Positions 32,039-43,063 are shown, counted from the stretch's first letter. The stretch is 64,000 bases of DNA from Rhabdophis nuchalis (GCA_039707465.1 CM077644.1:196699962-196763961); one strand, 5' to 3'. Notes: generated by a model from the letters alone, not told the origin. Translations and numbers: made by a program.

Positions 32039-33220
32039 TCAGGCCCGCCCCGAACGCCTCAGTTGCTGCGGAGACCTTGGCGCGGTAAGTAGTTCCTGGG
32101 GAAGCTCCTCCCCTTGGGGAGCGGAGGCCCCACTCACGTCACCGCGGCCTGCCCCCGGAGGTGGAGTCAGCATCGCGGGAACCGGCGATAATGTTAAGTC
32201 CATGCGAGGGGGTGTGGCGGCCGGGCTTGAGGTTGTCGAATGTTGCCGGCTGGCAGCTGGTTGGTAGGGTGGGCCTCCTAGCGGCGAGGCCCACAATTCC
32301 GTGTCGGCTTGAGTGGAGTAGTCCGGAGGGGGTCTGCAGAGTGTGTCCGATGACGAGAGGCCGGAACTGGCAAAAGTCTCCGGAGTTACGTTCTGCGGCT
32401 CGGCTTGAACAGAGAACAGCGGCCCAACAGGGGCCAACGGGCAGGAATGGCCTGGTGTGGTGAAGGCCGTCTCGGGCAGGCAGCGCCTTAGTTGATCCAG
32501 GTGGTGCCGCCACTCAGATCCATCGCGTAGGTCGACCCTGTAAGAGCAGGGGCCGGTTAAGTCCAAGACGGTTGCGGGAACCCATCGCGGCTCCCCTGAG
32601 AAGTTTCTTGCCCAGACTAGGTCCCCAACTTGAAATAGGCGAGGGGAGGGAACCTGCAGGTTGCTCCTCTGCACCCCATCGTAATCGGGGTGCAGTCTGT
32701 CCAGGGTGGTCCGCAAGCGTCGGCCCATCAAGAGCTCCGTGGGGCTTTTCCCTGTGGCCGGGCAAGGTGTGACATGCTGTCCCAAGAGGTACGCAGCCAC
32801 CCTTGCCTGCCAGTCCCCTTTATCCAAATGGGCCAAGGCTTCCTTGGCCGAGCGGACTGCTCGTTCCGCGCGTCCATTAGACGCCGGGTGATAAGGGGCA
32901 ACCGGCGCGTGGCGGATCCCTTGGGTGGCCAGAAAGTCCAAGAAGGTGGAGGACTGAAATTGGGGTCCGTTGTCGGACACAATGACATCCGGCAACCCGT
33001 TGGTGGCGAACAGGCGGCGCAACGCGCGCACGGTGCTCTCCGCTGTGGTGGAGGCCATGACAATCACCTCCACCCAGCGGGAGAATGCATCCACCACCAC
33101 AAGGAAATTCTGGCCAAGTGGAGCCTGGACCACGGGCTCCTGGGAAGGTCCCACTCCCTCGGCGGGGAGACCGGCGGGGCCGGCCGGGATGATTGCCAGG
33201 TGGAGCAGGCAGCCACCCAT
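32039..33220 (-). CDS. Gypsy integrase core and C-terminal region
   Basis: A 393-codon frame. Near residue 37 FLVVVDAFSRWVEV gives the first catalytic Asp, near 80 VSDNGPQF the second, and HPASNGRAERAVRSAKEAL the catalytic Glu of the DDE triad. After that LFQVGDLVWARNF and the following WVPATVLDLTGPCSYRV form the C-terminal DNA-binding fold. The last 120 residues are proline rich without a recognised domain. No envelope-like protein follows. Confidence 0.9.
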   Translation of the reverse strand: MGGCLLHLAIIPAGPAGLPAEGVGPSQEPVVQAPLGQNFLVVVDAFSRWVEVIVMASTTAESTVRALRRLFATNGLPDVIVSDNGPQFQSSTFLDFLATQGIRHAPVAPYHPASNGRAERAVRSAKEALAHLDKGDWQARVAAYLLGQHVTPCPATGKSPTELLMGRRLRTTLDRLHPDYDGVQRSNLQVPSPRLFQVGDLVWARNFSGEPRWVPATVLDLTGPCSYRVDLRDGSEWRHHLDQLRRCLPETAFTTPGHSCPLAPVGPLFSVQAEPQNVTPETFASSGLSSSDTLCRPPPDYSTQADTELWASPLGGPPYQPAASRQHSTTSSPAATPPRMDLTLSPVPAMLTPPPGAGRGDVSGASAPQGEELPQELLTAPRSPQQLRRSGRA

Positions 33221-33693
33221 TCCGCCACTTCAGCATCCATGCCAGGCCACCAGACATAGCTCCGGGCTAAAGCCTTCATACGGACTATGCCTGGGTGATT
33301 GGCATGGAGCGACTGAAGAACCATGTGTCTGAGAGGGGAAGGGACGATGACCCGATCTCCCCAACACAAGCACCCGCAATGGAGCAAGAGCTCCAGCTGG
33401 CGTGACTTGTATGGCCGAAAGTCTTCGGCCACGCTGCCCGAAGGCCACCCCCTCAGCACCCAACGGCAGACCTGGGCGAGGACGGGGTCAGTGCGGGTGT
33501 GAGCGGCGACGGCGGAAGAGGACAAGGGCAAGTCCGACTCCGCGACTGTCAGAACGGAGAGGGCCGGCACAGGAGCCGGATCTGGCCCCGGGAGAGGGCA
33601 GCGGCTTAGGGCATCAGCATGCCCTATCTGCTTGCCAGGACGGTATAGCAGCGTATAGTCATACGCTGCCAGGAATTCCGTCCAATGGGTCAT
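33064..33693 (-). CDS. Gypsy Pol segment: RNase H end and integrase zinc-binding domain
   Basis: Continues pol in a different frame: FLAAYDYTLLYRPGKQIGHADALSR closes the RNase H region, then HANHPGIVRMKALARSYVWWPGMDAEVAEWVAAC gives the start of the integrase HHCC region. The end of this frame (after about SSRPAPP) leaves the family pattern, so a second frameshift lies near 33,100-33,200. The first Met is internal and not a true start. Confidence 0.85.
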   Translation of the reverse strand: MTHWTEFLAAYDYTLLYRPGKQIGHADALSRCPLPGPDPAPVPALSVLTVAESDLPLSSSAVAAHTRTDPVLAQVCRWVLRGWPSGSVAEDFRPYKSRQLELLLHCGCLCWGDRVIVPSPLRHMVLQSLHANHPGIVRMKALARSYVWWPGMDAEVAEWVAACSTWQSSRPAPPVSPPREWDLPRSPWSRLHLARISLWWWMHSPAGWR

Positions 33694-35203
33694 CCTGGGC
33701 GACAGGATGGGGGGGGGGGGGTCGGACGGTCACCGGCCAACAGCCAAGGAGCGGCTTGTGGTCTGTAATGACAGAAAAGGTCCGGCCATAAAGGTAGTTG
33801 TGGAACTTCTTAATCCCGGATACTACAGCCAAAGCCTCCTTGTCGATTTGGCTGTAGTTTCTCTCCGTTTGAGACATTGTCCGGGAGTAAAAAGCAATGG
33901 GGGCTTCCGAGCCGTCTGGAAAGACGTGGCTCAGGACAGCCCCCAGGCCAAAAGGGGAGGCATCGCATGCAAGCGTCAGAGGAAGCCTGTCATGGTACTG
34001 GACTAGTACCGCGTCTGACGTGAGCATGGCTTTGACAGCCGCGAACGCATGCGCTTCGCGGTTGCCCCAGTGCCAGGCCACGGATCGGTCGAGCAACTGA
34101 TGCAGCGGTTCGGCTAGCGATGCCTTGTGGGGAATAAATGGCGCGTAAAAATTCAAAAGGCCGAGGAATGCCTGCAGCTCCGTTTTGGAGGCAGGATTGG
34201 GGGCCTTTTGGATGGCCTCGACCTTGGAGGGGGTGGGGTGAATTCCTTGGGCATCAATCATGAAGCCCAGGAATTCTACCCTCGGCACAGCAAATGTACA
34301 TTTGCTGCGCTTCAATTTTAAACCCGCGCCCCTGAAAACTCTGAGGACCTTCCGCAACGTCTTGGCGAGCTCTGATATGCTGGCAGCAGCAATCAGGACA
34401 TCGTCAAAGTATGGTACAACGCCAGGGAGCCCATGGAGCAGTCGCTCCATGAGGCTCTGGAAGATCCCTGGGGCCACGGACACACCGAATTGGAGGCGGC
34501 GACAGCGAAAAGCCCCTCGGTGGGTGACGATGGTCTGCGCCTCCGCAGCCTCATCGTCCACCGGGAGCTGTTGGTAGGCCTGCGCCATATCCAGTTTCAC
34601 GAATACTCGACCCCGCCCCAGAGAGTGGAGCAGGTCCTGTACTACCGGAACCGGGTATGGGTTCACCTGAAGCCCGAGGTTGATCGCCGACTTATAGTCG
34701 GCGCAGATCCTCACGGACCCATCGGGCTTAATGGGGACCACAATTGGGATATCCCGTTTCGCCTGATCGACGGGTTCGAGCACACCCTGCGCCACTAATC
34801 GATCTAATTCCGCTTCAACCTTGGGCTTCAGTGCGAACGGCAGCCTGCGGGCCTTCAAGTGGACAGGAGCAACCTGGGGATCCAGGTTTAGGGAAACGGG
34901 AGTGCTCCTGTACGTTCCTAGGCTGCCATCAAAGACGTCGCTGAACTCTTTGATCACTACGTCTACTGGAGAACTGGCTGGCACGCTGTGTACTCCTTGG
35001 ACTGACAGTCCCAAGGCTGGAAACCAGTCCAATCCGATCAAGGCAGCTAGGGAATTGGCCACTACTAGGACGGGAAGGGTCCCATGGAAAGAGCCGCAGT
35101 CTACCCTCACTCTATGCAGTCCTAGGATGGGAATTGGCGAACCCTGATAGTCTTTTAGGATCGTCGCCGCAGGCCGAGGTCTCGTTTCCGGAGATGGGGG
35201 CAC
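33659..35203 (-). CDS. Gypsy Pol: protease end, reverse transcriptase and RNase H
   Basis: A 514-codon frame. The first 70 residues complete the protease (IGLDWF). The reverse transcriptase follows with VKLDMAQAYQQLPV, LQFGVSVAPGIFQ and the catalytic box YFDDVLIAA. The RNase H part has LACDASPFGLGAVLS, FYSRTMSQTERNYSQIDKEA and VITDHKPL. The last 25 or so residues (after DHKPLLG) do not fit the family, which indicates a frameshift near the C/G homopolymer at about 33,709-33,721. It works in the cytoplasmic particle to copy element RNA into DNA. Confidence 0.9.
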   Translation of the reverse strand: MPPSPETRPRPAATILKDYQGSPIPILGLHRVRVDCGSFHGTLPVLVVANSLAALIGLDWFPALGLSVQGVHSVPASSPVDVVIKEFSDVFDGSLGTYRSTPVSLNLDPQVAPVHLKARRLPFALKPKVEAELDRLVAQGVLEPVDQAKRDIPIVVPIKPDGSVRICADYKSAINLGLQVNPYPVPVVQDLLHSLGRGRVFVKLDMAQAYQQLPVDDEAAEAQTIVTHRGAFRCRRLQFGVSVAPGIFQSLMERLLHGLPGVVPYFDDVLIAAASISELAKTLRKVLRVFRGAGLKLKRSKCTFAVPRVEFLGFMIDAQGIHPTPSKVEAIQKAPNPASKTELQAFLGLLNFYAPFIPHKASLAEPLHQLLDRSVAWHWGNREAHAFAAVKAMLTSDAVLVQYHDRLPLTLACDASPFGLGAVLSHVFPDGSEAPIAFYSRTMSQTERNYSQIDKEALAVVSGIKKFHNYLYGRTFSVITDHKPLLGCWPVTVRPPPPHPVAQDDPLDGIPGSV

Positions 35204-36324
35204 AATTTAGTTAATTGTGCCCAGGAAATGAGGGATCTAGAGGACCCGGAGTCTATTTCCATCTTGACTCCCACCCCCTCTAAACAAACCACCGTGGACA
35301 ATCTCATACTCTCTGCCTGGTTGAAGTTCAGAGATGGGGGCATCTCCGACAGCGCAAAGCAGTCAGTCGGCTGTGGCTGGCGGCGTCTCGATCGTTTCTG
35401 AGCCGCTTGTTGTCCTGGTGGAGCAGCTCTGGAGGCAGCTGCTGGAGTAGTCGTTGGTGCGGCGGCACGGCACACGGCTGCCAGGTGTCCTTTCCTGCCG
35501 CATCTGCGACACACCGATGCCTTGAAGGGGCAGTCGGGTCTTTGGTGGGCATCTCCGCAACCTAGGCAGCTCCCGGGGTTTTGCTGAGGTGTGAATGCGC
35601 GATTGGGCAAACGCCCGGTCACCCTCATGCAGTCCTCTTGGTCTTCATCCTCTATCTCGTCTAGCGGCGCTATCTTGTCCACTAGACATGCTCGCGGAGT
35701 GGGGAAAAGAGGAGGGCGAGCGCGGCCCATGTCAGACGTGGAAATCTCTGACAATTCCGCCGTGCGGGCTTCTTCCACCACTTGCTCGAGAGTCAGGACA
35801 GTTTTAGAGAGCAAGCGGCGCTTTAGGCGGATGTCTTTGATGCCGCACACGAACTGCTCCAGTAAAGATTCCTCCAGGAAGCCTGCGGGGAATTCGCAAG
35901 GAATTGCGGTGGCTCTCAGTTTCTGGAGGAACTCAGCTACAGATTGCTGCGGTTGTTGCACACATTGCCTGAATGCGTAGCGATGTGCTATGCGAGATGG
36001 CACAGGCGCGTAGTGTGCTCTCAGGCGGCCCAGGAGATCGTCCCATGGCACTTCGTGTACCGCTGCGGGGGCTGCTATGGTTTGAGCGGTGGCGAATAAT
36101 TCTGGACCGCCACACTGGAGGAAGAGGCTCAGCTTCCTTGCTGGTGCGAGTTCGCCGTAATCACTTGCGATCATGAAACACTCGAAGCGTGCTAAGAAGG
36201 AAGCCCATTGCTCCTTCATCGGATCGAATGGCGCGAACGGTGGCATTGTCGCCATGGTGCGGCTGTGGTGGGCACTCTGCACTTGTATAGTCGAAGCTTC
36301 GTTCCCCGTTGTGCCTAATGACAA
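35155..36324 (-). CDS. Gypsy Gag with zinc knuckles and start of protease
   Basis: A 389-codon frame. Residues about 25-210 form a retrotransposon capsid-like region (PFDPMKEQWASFLARFE, then LQCGGPELF, VAEFLQKLR). Around 255-290 are two cysteine-histidine clusters: a variant CLGCGDAHQRPDC and a canonical CRRCGRKGHLAAVC nucleic-acid-binding knuckle. Near 365 the frame contains DSGSSRSLIS, the aspartic protease active site, so gag and protease share a frame here. The frame stops soon after and overlaps the next pol frame by about 49 bp, where either programmed shifting or a mutation joins them. The start may be the later Met in MATMPPFAPF. Confidence 0.85.
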   Translation of the reverse strand: MSLGTTGNEASTIQVQSAHHSRTMATMPPFAPFDPMKEQWASFLARFECFMIASDYGELAPARKLSLFLQCGGPELFATAQTIAAPAAVHEVPWDDLLGRLRAHYAPVPSRIAHRYAFRQCVQQPQQSVAEFLQKLRATAIPCEFPAGFLEESLLEQFVCGIKDIRLKRRLLSKTVLTLEQVVEEARTAELSEISTSDMGRARPPLFPTPRACLVDKIAPLDEIEDEDQEDCMRVTGRLPNRAFTPQQNPGSCLGCGDAHQRPDCPFKASVCRRCGRKGHLAAVCRAAAPTTTPAAASRAAPPGQQAAQKRSRRRQPQPTDCFALSEMPPSLNFNQAESMRLSTVVCLEGVGVKMEIDSGSSRSLISWAQLTKLCPHLRKRDLGLRRRS

Positions 36325-36350
36325 GGCCTGAATCCCACCTTCGTCGCCAG

Positions 36351-36653
36351 TATTAGATTAGACAAAGGAGTCCGACTCAGGCATGGTCAATCAACAGGAA
36401 CATTTATTCCGCAACTATTTACAATACACAAGAATCACTACTGGCAAGGCTTCCCTGTCTGACAGCCCTTTATATAGGCTTTCAGACAGGAACCCTTGCA
36501 GCAAGCTAGCTGCAACATTGTATCTATTTTCTAGACAGTCTCCTGCCAGCTGCGTCTTAGCCAATCAGACGCAGCTGCCGGCTCCGTTCTGGAATGTGGT
36601 GATTCACAGTTCACCAGACTTGCTGGCACTGTCGTAGACCTGAGGACTTAACA
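36351..36653 (-). repeat. 5' LTR of the gypsy element
   Basis: 303 bp, same length as the other LTR and collinear with it. The first bases are TATTAG instead of TGTTAG, and few other substitutions are visible (for example CCGCAAC for CAGCAAC). The terminal change might affect integrase recognition. Confidence 0.95.
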
Positions 36654-36659
36654 TAATCA

Positions 36660-37030
36660 TGATTTGCACTAATGCAATTTTCTAGAATAGAAATAATCTC
36701 TTGATAAGAAAATAATACAATTCAGTGTGATGTGTACTACACATACAGTATCTCAGCTTTCTTCAAATGACTTTGTGAATTCTTCAGATAGGCCACCAAG
36801 TAAACAGGGAAACAGGCAGGCTGCCATTCAATGCCTGCACAGGTTCCCTTATTGGTTCACTCTGAACATGAAGAGAACATTGATTGCACTGTTCTGCTTG
36901 GGGCCAAACATGCATTTTAAATATCAATATTTAGTAGTGCAAAAAACATGCTATCCTTCACATTTAATATTACTGTTTTTTACCCTAACCTGAGAATTAG
37001 CTTTCTTTGTGCTGGCAATAGATACTCTAA
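36660..37030. other. AT-rich intergenic DNA, nothing recognised
   Basis: No gene or repeat end recognised. Confidence 0.4.
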
Positions 37031-37032
37031 AT

Positions 37033-37131
37033 CATGTCATCATCATGTGACTTATTGGGACTTTCCCCGCCCCCCCCCCCCTTCGTTAAACCGGGAATGG
37101 GCATGGCCGGTAAGTGAGTTTGACACCCCTG
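37033..37131. mobile_element. Short hAT remnant abutting a second hAT end
   Basis: Bounded by CTCTAAAT (37,025-37,032) and CTCTAAAG (37,132-37,139), a 7/8 match. The right end is GAGTTTGACACCCCTG. A different hAT terminus, CAGTATTTTTCAAGCCTGGC, starts at once at 37,140, so the same 8 bp sit between two hAT ends. Confidence 0.55.
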
Positions 37132-37139
37132 CTCTAAAG

Positions 37140-37230
37140 CAGTATTTTTCAAGCCTGGCAACTTTGAAATCTATAGACTTCAACTCACAGAATTCTTAAG
37201 CCACCCATGAATTGAAATCCACACATTTGG
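37140..37230. mobile_element. hAT terminus fragment
   Basis: CAGTATTTTTCAAGCCTGGC followed by CAACTTTGAAATCTATAGAC and TTCAACTCACAGAATTCTTA is a decayed copy of a hAT-type repeat end widespread in reptiles. The other end was not found. Confidence 0.5.
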
Positions 37231-39485
37231 GCTGTAGTCATTTTTTGTTTCTCTTAACCTACTCTGAAGAAAGATGAAATAAGGATGAATTCAAAGAGGA
37301 TTGAGCTTTGGGAACAGACTTTGTTTGATGTCTTGCAAGTCAGATATGAATTCAATCCTCAGACCAGACTTCCCCTTGCCCACATTGTAATATGTCTGCT
37401 TAATTACTAGCAGGTAGGAAGGGTAGCCTGACATTTGCAGGGTAACAATGTTTTCAAAACCAGGTGCCTATTTAATTATCTTCAAAAAGAAACATTGCTT
37501 TATTTTAATTTGTTTGGTTTATTCTTTCAAATTATTTTAATGGAAAAATGTTTTGATTGTTGTAGTATAGTATTTAAACTATGAAGGCACTAGCAGCACT
37601 CCCAGGTTTCAAAACATCTTGTTACATCCTATGGCATTTCTTTTATGCACGTATTTGCCTAGGGTCAATAGTTAATGTGCAAGCTCAGGAAAAGATAACG
37701 TTTCTTGCTCATACCCTCTGAATTACCTTTTTGGCTTTAGATGTGTAGCACAGCACAGCCATATTCTTTCAATACTCCTTTTTTTGCTCTACAAAAAGTT
37801 GATAAAATGAACTTTTCCCCTCTGCATTTAACAATATATATTATTGCAATTTGTGTCACAAGAGAGTTCTTTGACTTATGAGCTTTCTGTCTTTGTGATA
37901 AAAGTTTCAACATGTTCATATAACTAAAAATTAGCATATTAAAGCAGAATACTATTTGATATGTACTCTGTTGAGTAGGCAAATATAAATGAACCAACTA
38001 AACAGTAGAAACCATGATGGCCAGCAATTTGTATGCAGCATGAAAATGTTTGATCCCTGTTGGTTATAGACATCTGGATATTACCATTTCTATTATGCCC
38101 GTGAGCTGCAATGTTAAAACAAAATCACACTTGCAAAGTCATATTTTTCATTATTCCCTTCAGGAACACTTCATTAACACAACTTTGTCTAATTAGACTA
38201 TATACCAGGGGACTAAATCCTGTTCTGCTCAGTACATTTGAACAGAAGAAATTGTAGTTTCAATCTGTCACAGGTTTCATGCTGGTACCTCCTGGGGTTT
38301 TAAAAAATACAGCCATTTAAAACCTGGCCTGTTCTATATACCCAAAAGCTTCTCAGCAGTGCTAAAATTGAGTCTAATTAACCTCCTGCTAAACCTAAAA
38401 TGTCGGGAAGGAATACCACTAAATCTGAAAGTTGGAATAAAAAAATAGTTTAGATAGGTATGGAATTAATTATTCAAGATTTAAGTATGGTATGTATTCA
38501 TAACACCTAGCACAATGTTTATCTTTTATATTAATATGTTTTCTGCCATTACCATAATCATGCAAATATACTGTCAGGCAAAAATACCTAAATAGAAAGT
38601 CTAATGTCATGTGTGTTTCCTTGGAAGTAACTCTCATAGAACTGAATAGGACAAGTGCTTAGGAAAGTCTTTCAGTATTTTTCCTAAAGAAGTTTACTCA
38701 TTACTGTTCAAAACTGTTCATGTGGTAGCTGTGCTTCTGTAAATACTTTTATGCTTAATGTGTCTAGTGTCATCTTAGAAATCCTAGGAAACCTCAGACT
38801 AATCAGCATGACATGAATACATAGTAAAATCCTATAAAAGATAATCAAGTACTGTAGTGGCTTAGAATAAAGCAAAGTGCCTATTAGAAGCCAGTTTGGA
38901 ATGGTTAAAAACAGGTTGTGCCAGGCAAATTTTATTTCCTTTTTTGACAATGTTAAATACAGTAAGTGCATCAAGGGAATGCTGTGGTTTACAGTGTATT
39001 TAGATTTCAAATACTAGTTACAAATACCCACATTTAAATAAATGTTAGTGTGTTTTCTCTTATTTTTCCCTTAATCATAGGAATTAGACAAGAATGTCTA
39101 AAATTAGGTTACCCATCCATTTAAGGAATATCAATTCCATATTTGCACCAAATCTATTAAATATTTGGGGCTTGACATATAGTTATTGACATATAGTTAT
39201 GTCTATGCCAAAGAGTATAACTCAGCTAGCAAAATGTAATATAAATAAAACATAGAGAGATTTCTTCATTTATCAGTAGATGGGAATCATTAAACGTCAC
39301 CCCTTGAGGAAAGGTGGGTGCTCTCAAAATGAACATTATTCCCAGAATAATTTATATGCTGCGAGCAATTCCCATTTATATATCTGGAAAATATTTTTGG
39401 AAAATAGATCCTTTGTTTAAAAAAATTCTATTGGGTTCTTTGATTCTGAGAGTATCATTACAGGAAATATAATTTACTAAAACTA
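37231..39485. other. AT-rich intergenic DNA, nothing recognised
   Basis: No gene, RNA gene or clear repeat recognised. Confidence 0.4.
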
Positions 39486-39489
39486 AGGA

Positions 39490-39683
39490 AAAAACCTGAC
39501 AGTGAGAACAATAAACCAGTGGAACAGCTTGCCTTCAGAAATGATGGGTGTTTCATCACTGGAGACTTTCAAGAAGAGGCTGGATAGTCATTTGTCCAGA
39601 ATGGTATATAGGGTCTCCTGCCTGAGCAGGGGATTGGATTAGAAGACCTTCCAGATCCCTCTCAATCTGTTATTCTGACAAGC
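39490..39683 (+). mobile_element. CR1 3' fragment, plus strand
   Basis: AACCAGTGGAACAGCTTGCC, GAGACTTTCAAGAAGAGGCT, CCTGCCTGAGCAGGGGATTG and ATTAGAAGACCTTCCAG are the end of CR1 ORF2 and its 3' UTR. Confidence 0.8.
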
Positions 39684-40722
39684 AGTTGTTAAAAAGCAAT
39701 TCCTTTCTTCCTTTGACGTCAATGTCCATTACTCAGGAAATAAGCAAACCTTTGCTTATTCCAAAACAAACCAGTTAATAATATTATTAAAATATTCTAG
39801 ATGACCCTTTAGGATCCTTATATTCATTAACTTTAAGCTGCTTTTATCTTTGATTCCCCATGAATTATTATGGTAGAACTAGCTACTTCTTTCATTGATT
39901 GTCATTCCCACTAGGCAGACTAAACCAGAACACCAGAGCAATACTTTATTTAGAAAGGCTATAATAACATAATCTGGTAAGTTTCATTATGCTATTCCTC
40001 ACTTCCTTATATATTTTAGTAAATTAGCAAGGCATTTGCTTGAGCTGCTTTTGAATATTATCTTAATTCCTAGCACTTAGTGTAACTAAATGTTCTTTGC
40101 CTACATAACGATTCTTGCATATTTCTGTAATAGTCATCCCCTTACTTTTCTACACTAATTCTCACTTACTGTGCTCATGATGATACTCCACGCAAGTTAA
40201 ATGTGATGCCAGTGGGGGTCTCATATTCATAATCTCCATACAAAAGTTTTTATCAAGAATATATTCTTGCTCATCTTTTAGTTTCTCTATCAATGGACTT
40301 ATGCAAGTCCTATATAGATGAAAATTTTAGGATCCCTCATTAAAACATTTAATTTCTTGCATGTATTTGATAAATTTATTCTTGTTAATTTATTTAATAA
40401 CAAAACTCTGCTCTCTTTATCACAAGTAGGCTTTTAAAAGTTCTGCCAGCTCCCAAATTTTCTCTAAAGTCAGGAATACATTCTTAAGATAGATAATAGT
40501 ATCTCTCTCTCAGAGAGAGACTATACCTCCCAAATGACTTAGAATGTATACTACACAAGGTGAACTTCTCATATTTACTACTTATGTTATACCAAGTGGT
40601 ATGGAACACGTTTGGATGCTTCAGGAACCAGATTTGAACAAGACTTATCTGCAAAGTTAAAGACTCTCCTGTGGGAAGCCTACTTCTCCTTGTTTGCTCT
40701 GCCTAGAAGAAACTGTCCGAGA
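39684..40722. other. AT-rich intergenic DNA, nothing recognised
   Basis: A TCTCTCTCTCAGAGAGAGA palindrome occurs near 40,502. No gene recognised. Confidence 0.4.
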
Positions 40723-40730
40723 GTTGATCT

Positions 40731-41010
40731 CAGTGGGGGTTCTGAATCCCATTGCAACTGGTACGCTGTGACGAGCCAGGCATCCACCACGTGCATGTGC
40801 GTTGTGCTTGCATGTGCACCCACTGCCCATGACAGTCCAGCTGCTCGGTGGAGCATCGCATAAGCGCCGTGTTCTTTGTGCACGTGCGCAAATGGCCCAG
40901 TTGGGTCAAATACAGGTAAGGATGGCGGGCGGGCAGGGTGGCGTACCAGAACGGTACCTGGTGCTCCCAGAACGCACTGGTACGCCCATACTGGCAGTAA
41001 CCCACTATTG
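40731..41010. mobile_element. hAT-like MITE (280 bp) with perfect 8-bp target duplication
   Basis: GTTGATCT at 40,723-40,730 and 41,011-41,018. Ends: CAGTGGGGGTTCTG at the left and CAATAGTGGGTTACTG on the minus strand at the right, followed by CTGGTACGC and its counterpart. This is the only target duplication here without a central TA. Confidence 0.75.
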
Positions 41011-41018
41011 GTTGATCT

Positions 41019-41565
41019 TTAAAAATGTATAGAAGTAATAAAGAAGGTGGCCAAAAAACATATGCAGGAGCATTTTTGGAATAAATTATTGTCCAAAGCT
41101 AAGAAGATTCTTTTTTCTGGAGCAAGAGGTTTGCATGCCAAAACATTTTCTCAGATCAACATCTAGCTGATTACATCTTAACAGGTTTCTCAGAGATTTA
41201 TTTATGTCTTTTCTGTCTAGTGAAGTTTTTATGGGAGTTAAGTTCAATTTGCTAGGACACTAACACAGAGATGTGGTAATGTGATACCAATTACTGACCA
41301 CTTGGGTTTAATGTTACAAGAGAGGAGTGACATTCTTCTAACTCCTCTTTTTTGTCAGTATGGTTTTTTTCCTCCTCTTTTTTAGAAATGTCCTTTATGT
41401 TATGGTTGCTATTGTTATTGTGCACTGTAGCAAGCAATACTTTTTAAAGATTGTTTACTTTCTATTTTTATTAGAAATATTTTGAAGATAGTTATTATGA
41501 TACACTGCTTAAGTTGGGTTCTCAACTAATGATAAGCTTTATTTAATGTGCCATAAGTTCCAAAT
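41019..41565. other. AT-rich intergenic DNA, nothing recognised
   Basis: No gene or repeat end recognised. Confidence 0.4.
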
Positions 41566-41574
41566 GTGCTAACT

Positions 41575-43063
41575 TTGCTAGTGCTTTCCTCATCCTGGGA
41601 GACGACACGAGGCTGGCTCCAGGGCATTGTCAACGCATCTCTGAGTGAGGGGTCCTTGCTTGCCGTCTTGAAAGAGGCGGTGGTAAGACCCATCCTCAAG
41701 AAGCCGTCCCTGGACCCAGCATTATTGGAGAACTTCCGTCCAGTCTCCAACCTTCACTTTTTAGCGAAGGTTGTTGAGAGTGTGGTGGCCCAACAGTTTC
41801 CACGACACCTGGAGGAAATTGATTATCTAGACCCGCGCCAGTCCGGCTTCCGACCCGGTCACAGCACCGAGACGGCATTGGTCGCGTTGGTTGATGATCT
41901 CTGGAGGGCGCGGGATAGAGGATATTCCTCTATCCTAGTCCTGTTAGACCTCTCAGCGGCTTTTGATACCATCGACCATGGTATCCTATTGCGCCGACTG
42001 GGGGGGTTGGGGCTGGGAGGCACCGTTTTACGGTGGTTCTCGTCCTACCTCTCTGTCGGTTGCAATATGTGTTGGCAGGGGGGCAGAGGTCGGCCTCGAG
42101 ACCCCTCTTATGTGGGGTTCCTTAGGGGTTGGTCCTCTCGCCCCTCCTATTCAACACATACATGAAGCCGCTGGGTGAGATCATCCGTGGTTTTGGGGTT
42201 TGGATATCATCTGTACGCTGATGATACTCAGCTGTACATATCCACCCCAGACCACCCCAACGATGCCGCCGAAGTGATGTCCCGGTGTTTGGAGGCCGTA
42301 CAGATCTGGATGGGTAGTAACAAACTCAAGCTCAACCCGACCAAGACCGAGTGGCTGTGGTTTCCTGCACCCCGGTTCAGCCAGATTACTCCAACTTTGG
42401 CCATTGGGGGAGAAACACCGCCCCCCGTGGAGAGGGCACACAATTTGGGTGTCCTCCTGGATACCCGGCTGTCCATGGAGGACCATGTGGCAGCCGTGGC
42501 CAGGGGGGCGTTTCATCAGATACGGCTGATGCGCCAATTGCGCCCCTTACTGGACCGGGCTGCCCTTCGCATAGTCACTCAGGCACTTGTGACATCCCGA
42601 CTCGACTACTGTAATGCTCTCTACATGGGGCTTCCCTTGAGGTGCACTCGAAAGCTACAGTTAGTTCAGAATGCAGCCGCGCGGGTGATTACGGGAGCTT
42701 CGAGGCACTCTCATATAACACCGATCCTGCGCGAGGCTGCACTGGCTTCCTGTGGTCTTTCGGGTGCGCTTCAAGGTTTTGACGACCATCTTCAAAGCGC
42801 TCCATGGCTCGGGACCTAGTTATATGCGAGACCGTCTCCTGCCCCATACATCCCTTAGACCGATACGCTCCCACAGAGAGGGCCTTCTCAGGGTGCCGTC
42901 GGCCGAACAATGCCGACTGGCGACACCCAGGGGAATGGCCTTCTCTGTGGCGGACCCTGCCCTGTGGAACGACCTACCACCAGAACTCCGTACCATCACT
43001 GACCTCCACCTCTTCCGCCAGTGTTTAAAAACACACCTCTTTCATCAAGCTGGCCTAACATAA
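41575..43063 (+). pseudogene. L2-like reverse transcriptase, frameshifted
   Basis: Three frame segments (about 41,590-42,140, 42,190-42,760 and 42,750-43,063) together cover the transcriptase palm and C-terminal part. Visible motifs are VRPILKKPSLDP, ENFRPVSNLHFLAKVVE, LDPRQSGFRPGHSTETALV, LVLLDLSAAFDTIDHG, then after a shift YHLYADDTQLYIST and SRLDYCNALYMGLP. At least two frameshifts break it, one near 42,060-42,190 and one near 42,750. It keeps the early RT motifs missing from the minus-strand copy at 13 kb. Confidence 0.85.

Larger units (their letters stand above)
31644..36653 (-). mobile_element. Ty3/gypsy LTR retrotransposon, nearly complete, minus strand
   Basis: A 5.0-kb element with 303-bp LTRs at both ends and a 5-bp target duplication TAATC (31,639-31,643 and 36,654-36,658). 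Coding order on the minus strand is gag, protease, reverse transcriptase, RNase H, integrase, the Ty3/gypsy order; no envelope gene. The primer-binding site starts TGGCGACGAAGGTGGGA right after the 5' LTR, and a polypurine tract GGGGGAAGGAG lies directly before the 3' LTR (31,947-31,957). The LTRs differ at about four positions by eye, so the insertion is fairly recent, but pol has two frameshifts. Confidence 0.95.
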
